DNA of 64,000 bases. It comes from Candidatus Kapaibacterium sp. Its GTDB lineage: Bacteria > Bacteroidota > Ignavibacteria > Kapaibacteriales > UBA4661. Each line of letters opens with the position of its first letter. Position 1 is the stretch's first letter. Positions 1-8,088 of this stretch are shown one piece after another. The DNA lies in NCBI GenBank assembly GCA_025455065.1, contig JALONG010000009.1, forward strand, positions 1 through 64,000. The letters are read 5' to 3'. The notes beneath the pieces are model-generated. The model worked only from the letters and a program-made list of their open reading frames with translations. It made no database searches and had not been told where the DNA came from. The translations under genes were made by a program, and so were the position numbers.

Positions 1-99
1 TTTGGTTTTTGGTTTTTGGTTTTTGGTTTTTGGTTTTTGGTTTTTGGTTTTTGGTTTTTGGTTTTTGGTTTTTGGTTTTTGGTTTTTGGTTTTTGGTTT
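1..99. repeat. (GGTTTTT)n heptanucleotide tandem array
   Basis: A perfect 7-bp tandem array: GG doublets recur every 7 bases from position 4 to position 96 (14 doublets), separated by five Ts. It begins at the window edge, so its true length is unknown. The reading frame through it encodes only a V-F-G-F-W-F-L periodic peptide and is not a credible gene. It lies downstream of the lipoprotein gene. Such arrays can vary in length by slippage. Confidence 0.95.
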
Positions 100-113
100 A
101 TTTTTATTGTTTT

Positions 114-145
114 GTGAGACTCTCACGTCTTCGTGATAGTCTCAC
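114..145. other. 14-bp stem-loop after the lipoprotein gene
   Basis: Arms 114-127 and 132-145 pair over 14 positions with one mismatch (122/137) around the four-base loop 128-131. It lies between the heptamer array and the stop of the lipoprotein gene. Neither strand has a proper T-tract after the stem, so it may be a weak terminator or a 3'-end stabilising hairpin. Confidence 0.6.
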
Positions 146-168
146 TGCTCCCGAAATAGCCGCAGAAT

Positions 169-699
169 TTACTTCGCCGCTTGAAACGCTGCCAAGCCTG
201 TTAAATTGACCTTTTGCAACCATGCTTCGCGGTCAGCTTTGGTAAATTCCGGCGCACGGGAAAGCACTTTTACTTGATAGCGTCCGCCAACAAGCAATGC
301 CGTAGCGGTGCTGCCTTGGTCCACAGCAGGGAAACCACCGATTTTTTTGGTTGCGGTTTTGAATTTATCAGCTGCTTGCGGGTTATTGGCTACATCGGAA
401 ATAGCAATCATTGCCAAATCTTTGCCGTCTTTTTTCAATTTATATTCGGCAAAGCCTGTTTTTTCTTGGCTTGCAATAATGTCGAATCCTGCTTCATTTT
501 TCGGGAAAAACTTGTTAAACGAGCCACCTTCTTCGGGCTTTGGCAGAGCGCCGGATTCTTGCGCCTGCTTTTTGGCTTCGATTGCTTCTTTGCTTTTTTT
601 GTCTGCTTCAGACCAGCGCGGGTCTTCTTTTTTGCAGGCGCTCAGGCTTAGGAAAACGGCACAAAGCAGCGCTGCTATGCGGAACAAACGTGTATTCAT
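169..699 (-). CDS. Putative lipoprotein of unknown function
   Basis: A 176-residue protein of a family I do not recognise. The start at 699 was chosen because it opens a clean lipoprotein signal: MNTRLFRIAALL, a hydrophobic stretch, then the lipobox LSAC and a charged tail (KKED). The longer reading frame to 819 would bury this signal. After the lipid-attachment Cys comes a Lys/Glu/Ala-rich probable helix (about residues 25-55), followed by a mixed alpha/beta region with repeated Lys-Gly segments and a hydrophobic GGRYQVKVLS strand. It is probably anchored in the inner or outer membrane facing the periplasm. A TATATTTG -7 box lies 25 bases upstream, so it is likely monocistronic. The gene on its 5' side is rdgB, on the same strand. 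No function is proposed. Confidence 0.75.
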   Translation of the reverse strand: MNTRLFRIAALLCAVFLSLSACKKEDPRWSEADKKSKEAIEAKKQAQESGALPKPEEGGSFNKFFPKNEAGFDIIASQEKTGFAEYKLKKDGKDLAMIAISDVANNPQAADKFKTATKKIGGFPAVDQGSTATALLVGGRYQVKVLSRAPEFTKADREAWLQKVNLTGLAAFQAAK

Positions 700-723
700 C
701 AGGTTTTTGGGAAAAATGTGAAA

Positions 724-753
724 CAAATATATTTTCTGTACTTTCTCTGAAAA
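724..753 (-). promoter_or_regulatory. Bacteroidota-type promoter, lipoprotein gene
   Basis: CAAATATA at 724-731 is TATATTTG on the minus strand, a perfect TAnnTTTG -7 box. The -33 position (750-753) is only T-rich. It predicts transcription starting about 20 bases before the ATG at 699. Confidence 0.5.
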
Positions 754-840
754 AAGCACTTTTTCTGCGGCGCAATCTACACAAAGCCTTTTTGACGACA
801 AAGGGTTTTCCGCACACATTGTGAATTCTTGATGCAGACT

Positions 841-1449
841 TTACTCCTCGTGTTTGTGATATTCACGTAATAGACGGGACAACTCTTGAAGCGCTCTTCC
901 GCGATGACTAATCGCATTTTTTGCCGTAGCATCCATTTCGGCAAACGTCGTCGAGAAGCCGTCGGGAACAAACACCGCATCATAGCCAAATCCCCCTGAG
1001 CCGCTTTCTACCTCACTTATACGCCCTTCGCACACACCTTCGGCGAAACTCACGCGCAGTGCGTCGTGATAACAAATCACCGTCCGAAAGCGTGCCGTGC
1101 GCTTCTCCGGCGGCGTGTTTTTCAGCGCGTCCAAGAGTTTAGCGCGGTTGTCGGCATACGTCGCATTTCCGCCTGCATACCGCGCCGTATAAACGCCCGG
1201 AGCGCCTTGCAGTGCATCCACCTCCAAGCCCGTATCATCGGCAATGCAGGTTATTCCGGTTGTGTGAAAAATGGTAACGGCTTTGATGTACGCATTTTCT
1301 TCCAACGTCGTGCCTGTTTCGGGGATTTCCTGCGGAAAACCTTGAATAGCGCTTGGCATCAGGATTTGTGCGATATTCTGCGTTTCCAAGATAGCCCGTA
1401 ATTCTTCCGCTTTGTGAACGTTATTTGAGCCGACAAGAAGGGTAATCAT
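841..1449 (-). CDS. rdgB: RdgB/HAM1 non-canonical purine NTP pyrophosphatase
   Basis: Hydrolyses dITP, XTP and related deaminated purine nucleoside triphosphates to the monophosphate and pyrophosphate, keeping them out of DNA and RNA; cytosolic dimer. The 202-residue length is normal for the family. Visible family marks are the N-terminal VGSNNVHKAEEL (the T/SxxNxxK substrate-binding motif), CIADDTGLEVDALQGAPG in the middle, the GSGGFGYDAVF loop and the C-terminal SHRGRAL. The start at 1449 gives MITLLVGSNN, matching the family N-terminus; the frame is open to 1515 but the extra 22 residues look non-coding. It is divergent from the L,D-transpeptidase gene, with 95 bases between the two starts. 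Confidence 0.95.
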   Translation of the reverse strand: MITLLVGSNNVHKAEELRAILETQNIAQILMPSAIQGFPQEIPETGTTLEENAYIKAVTIFHTTGITCIADDTGLEVDALQGAPGVYTARYAGGNATYADNRAKLLDALKNTPPEKRTARFRTVICYHDALRVSFAEGVCEGRISEVESGSGGFGYDAVFVPDGFSTTFAEMDATAKNAISHRGRALQELSRLLREYHKHEE

Positions 1450-1482
1450 TGCGTGGAGGATAGTGATAAAAAAAGAGAAGTT

Positions 1483-1512
1483 TTTGCAAGCCGTAGTTTT
1501 TTGGTAACTTTG
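1483..1512 (+). promoter_or_regulatory. Bacteroidota-type promoter, L,D-transpeptidase
   Basis: TTTG at 1483-1486, 18 bases, then TAACTTTG at 1505-1512: both elements of the Bacteroidota consensus (TTTG and TAnnTTTG) are present. Predicted transcription start is about 1519, some 25 bases before the ATG at 1545. Confidence 0.65.
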
Positions 1513-1544
1513 CACTTCGTGAAGTTCGACAACTTGTACTTTCT

Positions 1545-2525
1545 ATGAAAACATTATTTCACCTTTGTATTGCGCTAAGTCTGACAGGAATTGTGTTTGT
1601 TTGCTCTCAACTCAGTATTCGTGCGGATTCCACGCCACAATCAACGGCGGATTCACTACTCAAACGCCAGCAACTCATCAGCATAGCCAATCACCTTGAA
1701 TTTGCGCGCATTTGCGACACAGTGTACGTTCCGGGCAACCGTTTTATTGACGTAAACCTTGCCACGCAACACGCGACGCTGCACTACCGCAACGGCGACA
1801 CGCTGCTTGTGCCGATTTCAACAGGGCGCATCACCAATGACGGCGGTATTCTCACGCCCACCGGCATTTTTTCGATTCAAAGCAAAACACGCGAGGCAAT
1901 TTCCCGACAATTTGACAATACCAAAATGCTCTGGTGGATTGGTTTTAACTACAATGTGGGTTTTCACGGTTTGGAAAAAGACAGTTACTATCGGCACTTG
2001 GGAGTACGCCCTTCGTCACACGGCTGCGTCCGCACAGGGCGTGAAGCCGTCGAAGACCTTTACAAGCGTGTTTCCGAAGGCGACCCTGTTATTGTCCATG
2101 ACGGCAATCCCGCACGGATACTTGCGTTTACCGACACCGTGCGCTTTGACACCAACAAAGCATTTGCCCTCGGCTCACGCACTAAAACAATGGGAAAACT
2201 CATGGAAGAGCGGCTGCAACTACTCTACAAGGGTGAACGCATCGCACGGCAGAATTTTTCGGTCTATATTCCGCTTGCAAGGCAACTGCGTCCGGGCGGC
2301 TTCGCTGTTGGGGTTCGAGATTCTTTGACCATGCCGCAACAGCGCCCGATTACGATTGCCGGAACATCAATCGCTGCGCCATTAGACTATTTCGCACGCA
2401 CTTCTACCGCGTGGAATAATCGCGCAACCATCAAGGCATTACCCGTTCTCAAGCAAGAGATATTACCGGACAGCACGACAACTACGGCACCGCGTAAAAA
2501 ACCACGCAAGAAAAAATCATTGTGA
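1545..2525 (+). CDS. L,D-transpeptidase (YkuD family), exported
   Basis: Cross-links peptidoglycan stem peptides (3-3 links) or attaches proteins to them, acting in the periplasm. The 326-residue protein begins with a signal peptide (MKTLFHLCIALSLTGIVFVC). The YkuD catalytic domain spans about residues 65-185: RFIDVNLATQHATL, STGRITNDGGILTPTGIF, GFHGLEKD and the active-site motif SSHGCVRTG with Cys161 as nucleophile. The C-terminal 140 residues are not recognisable and end in a very basic tail (PRKKPRKKKSL). Its own TTTG/TAnnTTTG promoter precedes it and a strong bidirectional terminator follows. The exact substrate cannot be told from sequence. Confidence 0.93.
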   Translation: MKTLFHLCIALSLTGIVFVCSQLSIRADSTPQSTADSLLKRQQLISIANHLEFARICDTVYVPGNRFIDVNLATQHATLHYRNGDTLLVPISTGRITNDGGILTPTGIFSIQSKTREAISRQFDNTKMLWWIGFNYNVGFHGLEKDSYYRHLGVRPSSHGCVRTGREAVEDLYKRVSEGDPVIVHDGNPARILAFTDTVRFDTNKAFALGSRTKTMGKLMEERLQLLYKGERIARQNFSVYIPLARQLRPGGFAVGVRDSLTMPQQRPITIAGTSIAAPLDYFARTSTAWNNRATIKALPVLKQEILPDSTTTTAPRKKPRKKKSL

Positions 2526-2550
2526 AGCATATCAACACGGGATGAAATAG

Positions 2551-2590
2551 AAAAACGGCGTAGCTGCACACAAGCAACTGCGCCGTTTTT
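2551..2590. terminator. Bidirectional intrinsic terminator
   Basis: AAAAACGGCG (2551-2560) pairs perfectly with CGCCGTTTTT (2581-2590), and the inner bases extend the stem by about three more pairs. A T-run closes the stem on both strands. It sits between the convergent L,D-transpeptidase and GlsB-like genes and can serve both. Confidence 0.9.
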
Positions 2591-2606
2591 ACGAATAGTT
2601 TCGCAC

Positions 2607-2855
2607 TTAGCTTTTGAGCATCCGATACCCGCCCAGAAGCACAAGCGAACCGACAATCGCTAAACCAAAACTCCGCAAATTAAAACCGGAAACATCGCCA
2701 AACCCAAGAAATGTACCAAGCCAGCCACCCAAGACACCTCCGGCAATACCGATAAGACTTGTTACAATCCAGCCTCCGGGGTCTTTGCCCGGCATAATCC
2801 ATTTTGCTAATGCTCCGGCAATCAAGCCGAAAACAATCCACGATAAAATGCCCAT
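2607..2855 (-). CDS. GlsB/YeaQ/YmgE family stress-response membrane protein
   Basis: A small (82 residues) integral membrane protein of the transglycosylase-associated family (PF04226). Members are induced by general stress in many bacteria; the biochemical role is not established. Two or three hydrophobic Gly-rich helices are visible: ILSWIVFGLIAGALAKWI, then a PGKDPGG turn, then WIVTSLIGIAGGVLGGWLG and LAIVGSLVLLGGYRML. The start at 2855 is fixed by a strong AGAGGAGG ribosome-binding site a few bases upstream; the open frame to 2966 is ignored. It is convergent with the L,D-transpeptidase gene and shares its terminator. Confidence 0.92.
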   Translation of the reverse strand: MGILSWIVFGLIAGALAKWIMPGKDPGGWIVTSLIGIAGGVLGGWLGTFLGFGDVSGFNLRSFGLAIVGSLVLLGGYRMLKS

Positions 2856-3003
2856 TTCGAGCCTCCTCTGAATTAGAATAATGAAACAACGTGATTTTTT
2901 TAAGTGTTGAATGTTAAGTTTGAATTTGCCGGACAAAAAAATGACAAATCGTTTTATTTTATACACTTAAAGACTCAAAACTAAAGATACTCAACCCTTC
3001 TTT

Positions 3004-3609
3004 TCATAAATTGCGTAATTTTTCGCGCCAATTCCCAACAAAACCTATCACACGGCGCAAATATCCGATAATTTTCGGAATAATAATAAACGATGCAATA
3101 ACACCAACAACAACCACACCAATAATTACTGCGGGATAAAACACCGCCAACGATGCGCCACCAATAGCTAATACATCCTCAGCCGTGCTTGCGGCGATAT
3201 TAGAAACAGGTTCGGGACTGGTGTTAATGGCGGCACGTGCGGTTGCTTTTGTGCCGTGCGAAGTTAGTGCTAATCCGCCTCCGACGAGTAGAGCAACCGT
3301 TTGAATGGTAGAATCAAATTTAGCGAAACTCGCCGCCGCTAACACCGCTCCGGCAGGCACACGGATAAAGGTGTGAACAGCATCCCACGCTGTATCTACG
3401 GCAGGAATTTTATCGGCAACAAACTCCACCGCATACATACATCCCGCAATGCCAATAACCCACCAACTTGTGAGAGAATCAAGACTTCCGGGTAATTGCA
3501 CATTCGCAAAACGCCCCAGTAAGCCCAGCGTTGCTACCGTTGCGTAAAGATTTACGCCGGACAGCCACGATGACCCCATTGCCATTGCAAGTGTGCTTGT
3601 TACATCCAT
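3004..3609 (-). CDS. DUF4126 family membrane protein
   Basis: A 201-residue multi-pass membrane protein matching DUF4126 in overall character: a Gly/Ala-rich N-terminus (MAMGSSWLSGVNLYATVATLGLLGRF), a segment YAVEFVADKIPAVDTAWDAVH, the pattern GGGLALTSHGTKATARAAIN, a SPEPVSNIAAS loop and a C-terminal pair of strongly hydrophobic helices (VIIGVVVVGVIASFIIIPKI). Family function is unknown. It follows the DUF4112 gene by 31 bases on the same strand, so YbjQ, DUF4112 and DUF4126 probably form one operon of membrane or stress proteins. Confidence 0.88.
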   Translation of the reverse strand: MDVTSTLAMAMGSSWLSGVNLYATVATLGLLGRFANVQLPGSLDSLTSWWVIGIAGCMYAVEFVADKIPAVDTAWDAVHTFIRVPAGAVLAAASFAKFDSTIQTVALLVGGGLALTSHGTKATARAAINTSPEPVSNIAASTAEDVLAIGGASLAVFYPAVIIGVVVVGVIASFIIIPKIIGYLRRVIGFVGNWREKLRNL

Positions 3610-3640
3610 GATTGCCGGAAGATAAAAATGACGGAAGAAA

Positions 3641-4156
3641 TTACCACAAAGGAATGTTCAGTGCGGAAGCTAAAAGTGACAGCAGCCAATACGTGCAAAA
3701 AGCAGCACCCGCCACAATACTTATAGCCAGCACCACAACTATCCCAAGCACCGCACCACTAGCCTTTTTCGTAGCATCCGGCGTAACAGCGTAGCGCTCC
3801 AAAAGCGCCATATTTTGCGTGTTCGCTTTCCAAACAAAATCAAACACCTGCCCGATTGCAGGAATCGCTCCCACAAGCGCATCAATGCCGATATTCACCA
3901 CCATTCGCGCCAAAATACGCTTGGGAACGCCCATTTTGACAGCAGTGACAAGCAAGGAAAGGCTCATCACCGTACCGACGGCATCTCCTGCAAAGGGAAT
4001 CAAATTCAAAAGCGGGTCTAAGCCAATGCCAATCTTTGTTCCCGGCACACGCACCAAATCATCCAGCACTCGTGCAAAACGACGCATGGATTGAAGCGGG
4101 TCGGAAGCCTTCGGCGCAACAGGTTTTCCCGCAGATATAGGTGTGGAAGTCGGCAT
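3641..4156 (-). CDS. DUF4112 family membrane protein
   Basis: A 171-residue protein with the DUF4112 core: RFARVLDDLVRVPGTKIGIG, then GLDPLLNLIPFAGDAVGTVMS, then NIGIDALVGAIPAIGQVFDF. This core is two related amphipathic/hydrophobic halves, each ending in a P-x-x-G turn. A C-terminal transmembrane helix (VLGIVVVLAISIVAGAAFC) is clear. The ATG at 4156 was preferred; a TTG at 4177 would overlap the preceding YbjQ stop. It starts 7 bases after that stop, which supports translational coupling. Family function is unknown. Confidence 0.88.
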   Translation of the reverse strand: MPTSTPISAGKPVAPKASDPLQSMRRFARVLDDLVRVPGTKIGIGLDPLLNLIPFAGDAVGTVMSLSLLVTAVKMGVPKRILARMVVNIGIDALVGAIPAIGQVFDFVWKANTQNMALLERYAVTPDATKKASGAVLGIVVVLAISIVAGAAFCTYWLLSLLASALNIPLW

Positions 4157-4163
4157 AGACAGT

Positions 4164-4484
4164 TTACTCAATGACAACCGCCGTGCCGTTCACACTGACC
4201 ATCAGCATACCATTGTGCTGCCCCAGCACTTCGTAGTCCAAATCCACGCCCACAACAGCGTTTGCGCCAAGTTGCATCGCTATATCCTCCATTTCTTGGA
4301 AGGCGATTTCACGCGCTTTGCGGAGTTCGTTTTCATATGAGCCGGAGCGCCCCCCGACAACATCACGAATACTTGCGAACATATCCTTAAACATATTCGC
4401 CCCAACAATTGCCTCGCCCGTTACTACGCCCAAATAGCGCTTGATACGGTATCCTTGGATGTCTCCGGTAGTAGTTACAATCAT
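4164..4484 (-). CDS. YbjQ/DUF74 family (UPF0145) protein
   Basis: A 106-residue cytosolic protein of the YbjQ family (PF01906, named heavy-metal-binding from limited evidence; members form pentamers). Family features seen: [41 protein letters not shown], the Gly-Gly-Arg-Ser-Gly-x-Tyr turn, a helix [22 protein letters not shown] and the final strand [14 protein letters not shown]. The start at 4484 matches the family N-terminus; upstream in-frame residues to 4541 do not. It is probably the first gene of a three-gene operon with DUF4112 and DUF4126. Actual function is unproven. Confidence 0.92.
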   Translation of the reverse strand: MIVTTTGDIQGYRIKRYLGVVTGEAIVGANMFKDMFASIRDVVGGRSGSYENELRKAREIAFQEMEDIAMQLGANAVVGVDLDYEVLGQHNGMLMVSVNGTAVVIE

Positions 4485-4576
4485 AGCTGTAGGGAATTGA
4501 GTAAAAAAAATACAGTGTTGCTTATCAAAATTCAGACACACACCAGCGCAAAAAGGTTTGATGCGGTTTTTGTCGC

Positions 4577-5731
4577 TTACGCTTCTTCGCCAGTGCCTTC
4601 GGGCATGGTCGAAATATCGGGAAAATCAATGTAAAATGTTGCACCTTTACCGAGTTCGGACTCGCACCAAATCGTGGCTTCCATTGCTTCAGCCAAACGC
4701 TTGACAATGGATAGTCCCAAGCCGGTAGAGTGTTCTCCGCCCGTAGGCTTTGCAGACAACCGAGCAAATTTCCCAAACAGTTTTTTCTTATCTTCTTCGC
4801 TGAATCCAGGACCTTGGTCTTTGACCATAACACGAATCCGCTTTATATCGGGATGCTGCGACACCGCTACCCAAACGTTTTTGTCAAAGGGCGAGTATTT
4901 GACGGCATTGGAAACGACGTTGTCCAACACTTGAATCGTTAATGTGGGGTCGGCATAAATTTGAATATCACCATCGGGAATATCTACATTCAGTGTAATA
5001 TTTTTCTTTACGGCAGCCGCTTGATAGCGGTCGGTAACAGCGCTGAGAGAAAGTATCATATTCACGTTTGTAGGCTTCACAATGAGTTTGCCGTTTTCGA
5101 TTTTATTAACATCCAGCAAATTGGTGATAATCTCAAACATAAAATTCGACGAAGTTTCAATTTGATGCGCCATATCATCAACTTCCTCATCGGAAAGTTC
5201 GACATCACGGCGTTTGCGAATCATCTGCGCCATACCGCGAATGGAGTTAAGCGGGTTTTTCAGGTCGTGCGCAGCAATACCCAAAAACTCGTTTTTCTCA
5301 TCGTTTAAGCGCGTTAAACGCCCGTTTTGGTCTTCAAGCTGTTCTTGCGCCTGACGAAGCGCCAAATGCACCTTCACTCGCGCAAGCAATTCCGCCTTTT
5401 TGAAGGGTTTGGTGAGATAATCCACTGCACCTGTTTCAAATGCTTTCGCAATAGATTCTGCGTCGGCATGAACCGTCAAAAAGACTATGGGAATATCAGC
5501 AATATTTGGGGTTTCTTTGAAGTGCTTACAGACTTCGTAGCCGTTCATTTCGGGCATATTGATGTCCAGCAGCATCAAGTCGGGATGCTGCGTTTCAGCA
5601 ATTTGAATAGCTTGTTTACCGGAATTCGCCACAAAGGGTGTATATCCCGCGCTCTTCAAAATCGTTGAAACGATGTAGGTATTTTCCTCCACATCATCAA
5701 CCACCAAAATACGCTTATTGAGTGTTTCCAT
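4577..5731 (-). CDS. Response-regulator/histidine-kinase fusion (REC-HisKA-HATPase)
   Basis: A soluble 384-residue signalling protein with the receiver domain first. REC is at about residues 6-125 with the phosphoacceptor Asp56 in [11 protein letters not shown] and Lys108 in YLTKPF. A short coiled coil leads to HisKA with His155 in [11 protein letters not shown], then the ATPase domain with the N-box [14 protein letters not shown], the G1 box DQGPGFS and the G2 box [11 protein letters not shown]. It has no membrane segment and no DNA-binding domain. The receiver could accept phosphate from one of the three membrane kinases just upstream on the same strand and gate the attached kinase; that order is inference. 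The kinase core closely resembles those neighbours. A triple 13-bp repeat lies upstream of the gene. Confidence 0.93.
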   Translation of the reverse strand: METLNKRILVVDDVEENTYIVSTILKSAGYTPFVANSGKQAIQIAETQHPDLMLLDINMPEMNGYEVCKHFKETPNIADIPIVFLTVHADAESIAKAFETGAVDYLTKPFKKAELLARVKVHLALRQAQEQLEDQNGRLTRLNDEKNEFLGIAAHDLKNPLNSIRGMAQMIRKRRDVELSDEEVDDMAHQIETSSNFMFEIITNLLDVNKIENGKLIVKPTNVNMILSLSAVTDRYQAAAVKKNITLNVDIPDGDIQIYADPTLTIQVLDNVVSNAVKYSPFDKNVWVAVSQHPDIKRIRVMVKDQGPGFSEEDKKKLFGKFARLSAKPTGGEHSTGLGLSIVKRLAEAMEATIWCESELGKGATFYIDFPDISTMPEGTGEEA

Positions 5732-5783
5732 CGGGTCTCATCTGAAAATGAGTGAAAAGTTGTAATAATTTGCTTAGGGAAAA

Positions 5784-5822
5784 CAGTTGGTCACAGCAGT
5801 TGGTCAAAACAGTTGGTTAAAA
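5784..5822. repeat. Three 13-bp direct repeats upstream of the REC-kinase gene
   Basis: CAGTTGGTCACAG, CAGTTGGTCAAAA and CAGTTGGTTAAAA follow one another without spacers (5784, 5797, 5810). They lie in the 110-base gap between a TPR histidine kinase and the REC-kinase gene, some 50 bases before the latter's start. They could be regulator-binding sites or a local slippage product. No -7 box was found beside them. Confidence 0.8.
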
Positions 5823-5841
5823 TAAACCACGACAATTATCG

Positions 5842-7980
5842 TTAGACCGCCATTTCATGCGGATCTTGCATCGTTTGAAACTGTTCGGTGCTTGCTTGAT
5901 GCAATTCGACAATAAACGTTGCACCATAGCCAAAGAGCGATTCACACCAGACACGTCCGCCAAGCGTGTCGGTAAGTTTTTTGACTATTGAAAGCCCTAA
6001 CCCCGTCGAATGTTCCCCGGCGGTTGGTTGCGCGGAAAGACGTGCAAATTTAGTAAAAAGATGCGCTTTATCCTCTTCTGTTAATCCGGGACCAAAATCT
6101 TGTATTTCAAAACGAACGCATTTTTCGGTGAACTCTTCGGCAGTTGATTCGTCTTCAAGGCTCATTTGAAGCCATTCTTCGCGTGTCCAAATGCGATTCG
6201 TCTGCAAAATACTTGATTCTGTAAGACGCACCGATATGCGTTGTCCGGGATTCGAGTATTTCACGGCATTGGAAAGAAGATTTTCAATAATTTGAATTGT
6301 AGCATACTTGTCCGCAAGGACGTACAAATGCTGCTCCGGCAGCGATAATTCCAAGCGAATATTTTTCAATAATGCCGGCTGTTCAAAACGGTCAATTACC
6401 CCGGAGAGCATCACATTGGCACTAAAAACAACGGGTTGCAATGCGAGTTTGCCGGATTCAATCGCATTAACATCCAACAAATTCGTGATCAGTTCAAACA
6501 TCCGGCGAGAATTGTCTAAAATCACTGCCGATAATTTTTTGACCTGCTCCTGCGAAAAATTGTCGTGTTGTAGCATTTCTGCCACACCCTGAATTGCCGA
6601 AACAGGATTTTTCAAATCATGCGCCGCAATGCCTAAAAACTCATTTTTTTCTTTGTCTAAATCCAACAGCATCCGATTCTGCTCTTCGATTTCCAATTTC
6701 GCTACACGTAATTGTGTGTTTGCCGCCGCTAATTCCGCAGCACGAACTTCCAACATTTTTTCCGATTCCTGCTTCAAACGGAAGCGGTTCACCAACAGCA
6801 CAAGTGAGACAAGAAGCAGTACGCCGCCGCCAATCAAGATATTCCGCACCAATTCTTGTTGTCGTGTTTCTTTTTCCAATAGAGCAACTTGTTCCGCCTT
6901 GCGCTCATGGTCATACCGTGCCGAATATATTGCCGTTTGCCTCGCTGCTTCTTCGGTGTAAAGCGAATCGCTAGCTTCTTTGAGCAAGCGATGATATTCC
7001 AACGATGTTTCGTAATCCTGTAACTGTGCAGCAGTTTCCGCTAAAACCCAGAGTGCATCTTTGATTTGCTGACGTGATTGCGATTGTTGAGCGTATCGGT
7101 ATGCTTCTTCAGCATACTTTTTCGCTTCATTTGGCTTACCAAGCATTAAATATACGGAAGTTATCCGCGAGAGCGTGCCGCTCATATCATGGGGCTGACG
7201 ATAATGGTCAAAGAGCGCGAGCGCTTTCATATAATACTCTTGAGCTGTTTTATAATCACCCAATTCATAGAATGACAGCCCAATACTGGAAAGCGTTGCA
7301 GCGATATTTACCTCAGCACCAATTTTTTCCCAAACCTTTAATCCGCGTAACAGTAAGCCTAGTGCTTCGGAATACTGCCCTTGCAAATGCCGCACATCAC
7401 CGATATTGGATAAACAATACGCTAAAAGCCTATCGTCGTGCGTTTTTTCGGCAATGGTCAGCGCCCGCTCCAAATACCCAATGGCTTCTTGCGGTTTTTT
7501 TTGCAAAATAAAAATTCTACCGATACTGTTGAGCGAATGTCCAATTTCCACAGGATTTTCGCCGTTGTTCTCGTCAATAGACAATGCTATAAAAAAATGT
7601 TCAATCGCCTCGCCATAATCGCCGAGATTACGATACGCTACACCCAAAAATCGTTCTGCTCTGGCAAGATTTTCGGTAATGCCAAATTGACGACCAACGA
7701 TAATTGCTTGCCGACCATACACAACTGACTGCTTTGGGTTCAAAGCCCGATATTCCCAGCATAATTCTATTAACGTCGAATACTGCGCTGCACCTTGCTG
7801 CGTTTGAAGGACACTTTTGAGCGAATCTATGCGATAGTTGGATTGCTCCTGCGCAAAAATAGTATCAGAATGAATACACAAACACACCATACACACAAGC
7901 AACCAAGCGTATTGACCGCCATTCGCGGCTCGCAAAGCAAGCCGTTTACAATGACAGTATATGGTGAACGAAAATACCAT
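5842..7980 (-). CDS. TPR-repeat sensor histidine kinase
   Basis: A 712-residue membrane-bound kinase. The N-terminus carries a signal-like hydrophobic segment (YAWLLVCMVCLCIHSDTIFAQ). Six or so tetratricopeptide repeats follow (about residues 60-340; e.g. AERFLGVAYRNLGDYGEAIE, SLNSIGRIFILQKKPQEAIG), predicted periplasmic, then one transmembrane helix (LIGGGVLLLVSLVLLVNRF), a coiled coil, HisKA with His454 in [11 protein letters not shown], and an HATPase domain (N-box IENLLSNAVKYSNP, G1 DFGPGLT, G2 [10 protein letters not shown]). The stimulus sensed by the TPR part is unknown. It is the third of four consecutive same-strand kinase genes (108 bases after the DISM kinase gene) and has no dedicated DNA-binding partner nearby. 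Confidence 0.94.
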   Translation of the reverse strand: MVFSFTIYCHCKRLALRAANGGQYAWLLVCMVCLCIHSDTIFAQEQSNYRIDSLKSVLQTQQGAAQYSTLIELCWEYRALNPKQSVVYGRQAIIVGRQFGITENLARAERFLGVAYRNLGDYGEAIEHFFIALSIDENNGENPVEIGHSLNSIGRIFILQKKPQEAIGYLERALTIAEKTHDDRLLAYCLSNIGDVRHLQGQYSEALGLLLRGLKVWEKIGAEVNIAATLSSIGLSFYELGDYKTAQEYYMKALALFDHYRQPHDMSGTLSRITSVYLMLGKPNEAKKYAEEAYRYAQQSQSRQQIKDALWVLAETAAQLQDYETSLEYHRLLKEASDSLYTEEAARQTAIYSARYDHERKAEQVALLEKETRQQELVRNILIGGGVLLLVSLVLLVNRFRLKQESEKMLEVRAAELAAANTQLRVAKLEIEEQNRMLLDLDKEKNEFLGIAAHDLKNPVSAIQGVAEMLQHDNFSQEQVKKLSAVILDNSRRMFELITNLLDVNAIESGKLALQPVVFSANVMLSGVIDRFEQPALLKNIRLELSLPEQHLYVLADKYATIQIIENLLSNAVKYSNPGQRISVRLTESSILQTNRIWTREEWLQMSLEDESTAEEFTEKCVRFEIQDFGPGLTEEDKAHLFTKFARLSAQPTAGEHSTGLGLSIVKKLTDTLGGRVWCESLFGYGATFIVELHQASTEQFQTMQDPHEMAV

Positions 7981-8088
7981 GGTTTGGGCAGAATGACCGA
8001 CAAAAATTGAATATGGTCAGTTATGTATCATGTTACAGCAAACCAAACACGCAGAGAGGATAAAGCAGGAAGAATATCATAGCGCAAT

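Noticed and set aside
9-209. 66-codon frame across the heptamer array
   Set aside because: Product of the repeat only; no ribosome-binding site and no domain.
5784-5822. Possible small CRISPR-like array
   Set aside because: Repeats of 13 bp with no spacers; no cas gene in the window.
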